NCBI GenBank assembly: GCA_007119345.1
Contig: SKPV01000182.1
Span: 1 to 32,980, forward strand
DNA: 32,980 nucleotides
Direction: 5' to 3'
Source: Halovivax sp.
GTDB lineage: Archaea > Halobacteriota > Halobacteria > Halobacteriales > Natrialbaceae
The position numbers and the translations under genes were made by a program. The notes below the pieces were generated by a model. That model worked only from the letters and a program-made list of their open reading frames with translations. It searched no databases and was not told the DNA's origin. This document shows positions 30,441 to 32,980 of the stretch, piece after piece (positions within the stretch are counted from its first letter, which is position 1; every line of letters starts with the position of its first letter).

Positions 30441-30463
30441 GTCGCGCAGTTATCGTCGGCCAC

Positions 30464-30991
30464 ATGCGGAAAAGTGGGCCGCCGAAGGGGCTGATCGCGT
30501 ACATGGTGCTCGAGCTGCTGGAAGAGAAGCCTCGGTACGGATACGAGATCCTCAAAGAGATTCGGGACATCAGCGGCGGTCACTGGGAACCCTCCTACGG
30601 CTCGGTGTATCCCATCCTCTACAAGTTCGAGGAGAAGGGGTGGGCCGAGCGCATCGAGCGCGAGGACGAGCCCGACCGGAAGTACTTCGAGCTCACCGAC
30701 GACGGCCGCGAGGAGCTCGCCGAGCGCCGCGAGTCGGTCGCGGGGAAGGCGAAGGACTTCGCGGACGTTATCCTCGGATTCTACCACGTCTACGCCGCGG
30801 TCTCGACCGACGAGCGGTTCGAGGTCCCGGAGGTGGCCGGCGAGTGGCGCTTCGACGAAGCGTTCAGCAGCTGGGTCGTCGAACAGGTCGCTCGCCACCA
30901 CGAGGCCTACTTCGACACCGACTTCGAGCGGCTGGCGGAGACCCCCGAGGAGTTCTACGAGCGCCAGGAAGTCGCCGCGCCGGACGAGTAG
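30464..30991 (+). CDS. PadR-family transcriptional regulator
   Basis: This 175-residue PadR protein has the N-terminal winged helix (about 1-85): LIAYMVLELLEEKPRYGYEI, SGGHWEPSYGSVYPILYKFE then EDEPDRKYFELTDDGREEL with the beta wing. These are textbook PadR blocks. The C-terminal helical dimerisation region (about 90-175) is acidic. The effector is unknown. It is divergent from pitA, and a regulator of haem synthesis is a natural guess from position but unproven. The ATG at 30464 is supported by the box A. Confidence 0.92.
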   Translation: MRKSGPPKGLIAYMVLELLEEKPRYGYEILKEIRDISGGHWEPSYGSVYPILYKFEEKGWAERIEREDEPDRKYFELTDDGREELAERRESVAGKAKDFADVILGFYHVYAAVSTDERFEVPEVAGEWRFDEAFSSWVVEQVARHHEAYFDTDFERLAETPEEFYERQEVAAPDE

Positions 30992-31075
30992 GTCGCGACG
31001 CGATCCCGCCGGCCGGTCACCGCTCGGTTCGAGAGACGGCCATCCCTTCCCGCACTGAGACGCAATCGGCCGATC

Positions 31076-32893
31076 CTAGCCGGCCAGGAGCGTCGGTCCG
31101 AACACCATCAGCACGAAGCTGAGCAACATCGTGACCCCGACGAGCGTCGTGACCACTCGGACCCGTCCGCGGGTGGCGTCGATCAGCGGGAGGCGGGAGA
31201 CGATCGCTTCGGTCGAGGTCCGCAGGATGTGCCCGCCGTCGAGCGGGAACGCCGGGATGCAGTTGAAGAATCCGAGATTGAGGTTGATCCAGGCGGTCCA
31301 GAACAGGAGGTTGGCGAGCATGAACACCGTCGGCTCGCCGAGGGCGCCGAGGGCGCCCTGGACCTCGTAGAAGTTCTCGACGCCGCCCGCGAAGCCGGCG
31401 AAGTTGAACTGCATGCCGAGCAGTCCGACGATGGGCAACAGGAGCGCGACGAACATCTGGCCGAAGAAGGAATCGCCCAGCGCGCCGAACGGCTGGTCGC
31501 CGCCGCCGCCGAGGACGCCGTGGAATTCCTCCGCCGGGTAGAGCTGGACGCCGAGGTCGTTGATCTCCATCGCCGTCACGCCGTCGTGGAGCGCCTGATC
31601 GAACTGCGTGCTGTCGGGCCGGAGTTCGGCCTCGAAGCGCTCGCGCTCGCCGTCGACGTACCCTTCGAGGGCGACCGTCTCGCCGGCGCGTTCCTCGAGC
31701 ACGTCCGCGAAGGCCCCGGCGTCGTGGACCCGCTCGCCGTCGGCGACGGTGATGACGAAGAACTCGTCGGCGGGCGCGCCCGCGTCGGCCAGCGGTCCGT
31801 CCTCGAGCACCTGGACGGAGGCGCCGATCGGCACCTCGCGCTCGCCCCGCTCGCCGTCGGGGGACTCGACCGCGAGCGTCGCGGCCTCGTCGTCGCCGAC
31901 GGCCTCGATCAGCTGGCCCTCCGTGGCCACCGGCTCGCCGTCGACCTCGAGGATCCGGTCGTGGAGGTCGACGCCGGCCGGACCGTTCTCCAGGGCGGCG
32001 ACGACGATCGGCGCGCGCTCGACGGTCACCTCGCGGTCGCCGTCGAGCTCGACCGTGAGCGTCTCCGCGTCGTTCGCCTCCAGGAGGTCGGCGAAGTGCG
32101 CGTTGTTCTCGACCGGCTCGCCGTCGAGGGCGGTGATCCGGTCGTTGGCCTCGATCCCCGCGGCCTCGGCCGGCGAGTCGGCGACCACGCCGCCGACGGC
32201 CGCGCCCGGCGCGACGGCGATGGCGCTCCCGACGATCCAGAACAGCAGCGCGAACGCGACGATCGTCACGACGAAGTTGTTGGTGACGCCGGCGGCGAAC
32301 ATCCGCGTCTGGCCGCCCCGGGAGGCCTCCCGGCTGCTCTCCTCGTCGGGCTCGACGAACGCGCCGATGGGAAGGATCGCGAGCATCGCGACGCCCATCG
32401 ACTCGATCTCGATGTCCTCGACCCGACAGAGCAGGCCGTGGCCGCCCTCGTGGACCACCAGCCCGACGAACAGGCCGAAGACGATCCCCGGCGTCGCCGA
32501 CAGCGGCAGGAACTCGTTGACCCCGGGGATGACGAGGATGTTCTGGGGCTGCTGGACGTCCGTCGGCTCCGGCGCGATCACCGAGCTGATCGCGGCGCCG
32601 AGCAGGAAGACGAACATCGCGACCATCACGACGAGCGAGATGCCGATCCCGAAGTTGGCCCACGCCCGCCAGAACCGCTTCGGGCCGGAGAGCCAGTCGA
32701 GGAAGTCGCGCCCGCGCGTGGTGTGCAGCGTCACGATCGGCCCTTGAGCGCCGACGAAGCCCGGCAGGAGGTCGCGCTGGCGCAGCGCGATCAGGCCGGC
32801 CCAGTAGGCCAGGAGGCCGATCAGCGTCCACGTGAGAAGCGCCGAGCCGAAGAGTTCGGGGACGACGGCCGGAGCGATGGGACCCTCGCGCAT
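31076..32893 (-). CDS. Site-2-protease-family membrane metalloprotease with PDZ domains
   Basis: This 605-residue intramembrane protease (M50) has the HEGGH zinc site at 148-152 within a helix (FGLFVGLVVHEGGHGLLCRV). The third ligand Asp is in NCIPAFPLDGGHILR near residue 547. Helices lie at about 15-36, 81-105, 135-155, 165-180, 200-225, and several after 440. Two PDZ-like modules (about 226-300, VVADSPAEAAGIEANDRITA; and about 300-380, ILEVDGEPVATEGQLIEAV) sit between the catalytic halves. It cleaves membrane-anchored proteins; the substrate is unknown. The ATG at 32893 gives a typical N terminus. Only a weak box A (ACAAAT, about 32921-32930) is seen. Confidence 0.92.
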   Translation of the reverse strand: MREGPIAPAVVPELFGSALLTWTLIGLLAYWAGLIALRQRDLLPGFVGAQGPIVTLHTTRGRDFLDWLSGPKRFWRAWANFGIGISLVVMVAMFVFLLGAAISSVIAPEPTDVQQPQNILVIPGVNEFLPLSATPGIVFGLFVGLVVHEGGHGLLCRVEDIEIESMGVAMLAILPIGAFVEPDEESSREASRGGQTRMFAAGVTNNFVVTIVAFALLFWIVGSAIAVAPGAAVGGVVADSPAEAAGIEANDRITALDGEPVENNAHFADLLEANDAETLTVELDGDREVTVERAPIVVAALENGPAGVDLHDRILEVDGEPVATEGQLIEAVGDDEAATLAVESPDGERGEREVPIGASVQVLEDGPLADAGAPADEFFVITVADGERVHDAGAFADVLEERAGETVALEGYVDGERERFEAELRPDSTQFDQALHDGVTAMEINDLGVQLYPAEEFHGVLGGGGDQPFGALGDSFFGQMFVALLLPIVGLLGMQFNFAGFAGGVENFYEVQGALGALGEPTVFMLANLLFWTAWINLNLGFFNCIPAFPLDGGHILRTSTEAIVSRLPLIDATRGRVRVVTTLVGVTMLLSFVLMVFGPTLLAG

Positions 32894-32980
32894 TAGTCGT
32901 GTAGGGGTCGAGGGCGTGGAGGGATTTGTGTCTGCCGTTTCCCCGCATCGGTCGCGGCGGAGTCCGGACGGCGGCCGCCG
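32894..32980. other. Window end, no gene seen
   Basis: The last 87 bases hold only the weak promoter region of the site-2 protease gene and GC-rich sequence. Confidence 0.5.

Overview
The window is a very GC-rich chromosomal stretch from a halophilic archaeon (class Halobacteria). The proteins are strongly acidic (Asp/Glu-rich, few Lys). The gene content is typical of haloarchaea: RadA, an NMD3-like protein, Taw2, Sec61-beta/SecG, PitA-type HemQ, PspAB, and several Halobacteria-specific DUF families. Most genes have an AT-rich box A centred about 24-29 bases before the start codon and no room for a Shine-Dalgarno site, which is the haloarchaeal leaderless pattern. I cannot assign a genus.

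Layout. 1-2.4 kb: a minus-strand DUF151-hisE pair, divergent from hisD. 2.5-3.5 kb: pdxT and the tiny secG on the minus strand. 3.8-5.9 kb: a zinc-ribbon membrane protein and a soluble PAS histidine kinase. 6.1-10.2 kb: the Fe-S genes sufS and sufU, separated by a decayed tract (cupin remnant, MFS exporter with an internal deletion and a stop codon) and a DUF6159 membrane protein. 10.3-12.5 kb: a frameshifted small gene, an HhH-like protein and radA. 12.7-15.1 kb: a stress-type group of pspAB, a DUF7344 winged-helix gene and htpX. 15.7-18.2 kb: an nmd3-taw2 overlapping pair and a 28-residue membrane microprotein. 18.3-20.2 kb: an XPD/Rad3-like Fe-S helicase. 20.4 kb: a tRNA-like gene with abnormal anticodon and T arms, followed by an array of hairpin repeats. 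20.8-28.6 kb: mostly single small genes, many from haloarchaeal DUF families, plus an EamA transporter, a creatininase-fold hydrolase, a PHP phosphoesterase and an AhpD-like protein. 28.7-32.9 kb: a HemQ (PitA) fusion divergent from a PadR regulator, then a PDZ site-2 protease.

The genes are largely housekeeping: histidine and PLP biosynthesis, protein export and quality control, Fe-S assembly, recombination and repair, RNA modification and haem metabolism. I find no phage, defence island, CRISPR array or intact insertion sequence. The unusual signal is between the genes. A dispersed hairpin element has stems that change in a compensatory way, a loop related to GAACGNAGTGA, and a constant 36-nt linker between successive hairpins. 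It appears in three intergenic clusters and a lone hairpin, and related sequence is embedded in frame in hemQ and probably in the YkgJ-family gene. Several unrelated short tandem arrays (units of 26, 37 and 41 bp) also fill intergenic gaps. Family assignments come from recognising motifs by eye; no database search was run.
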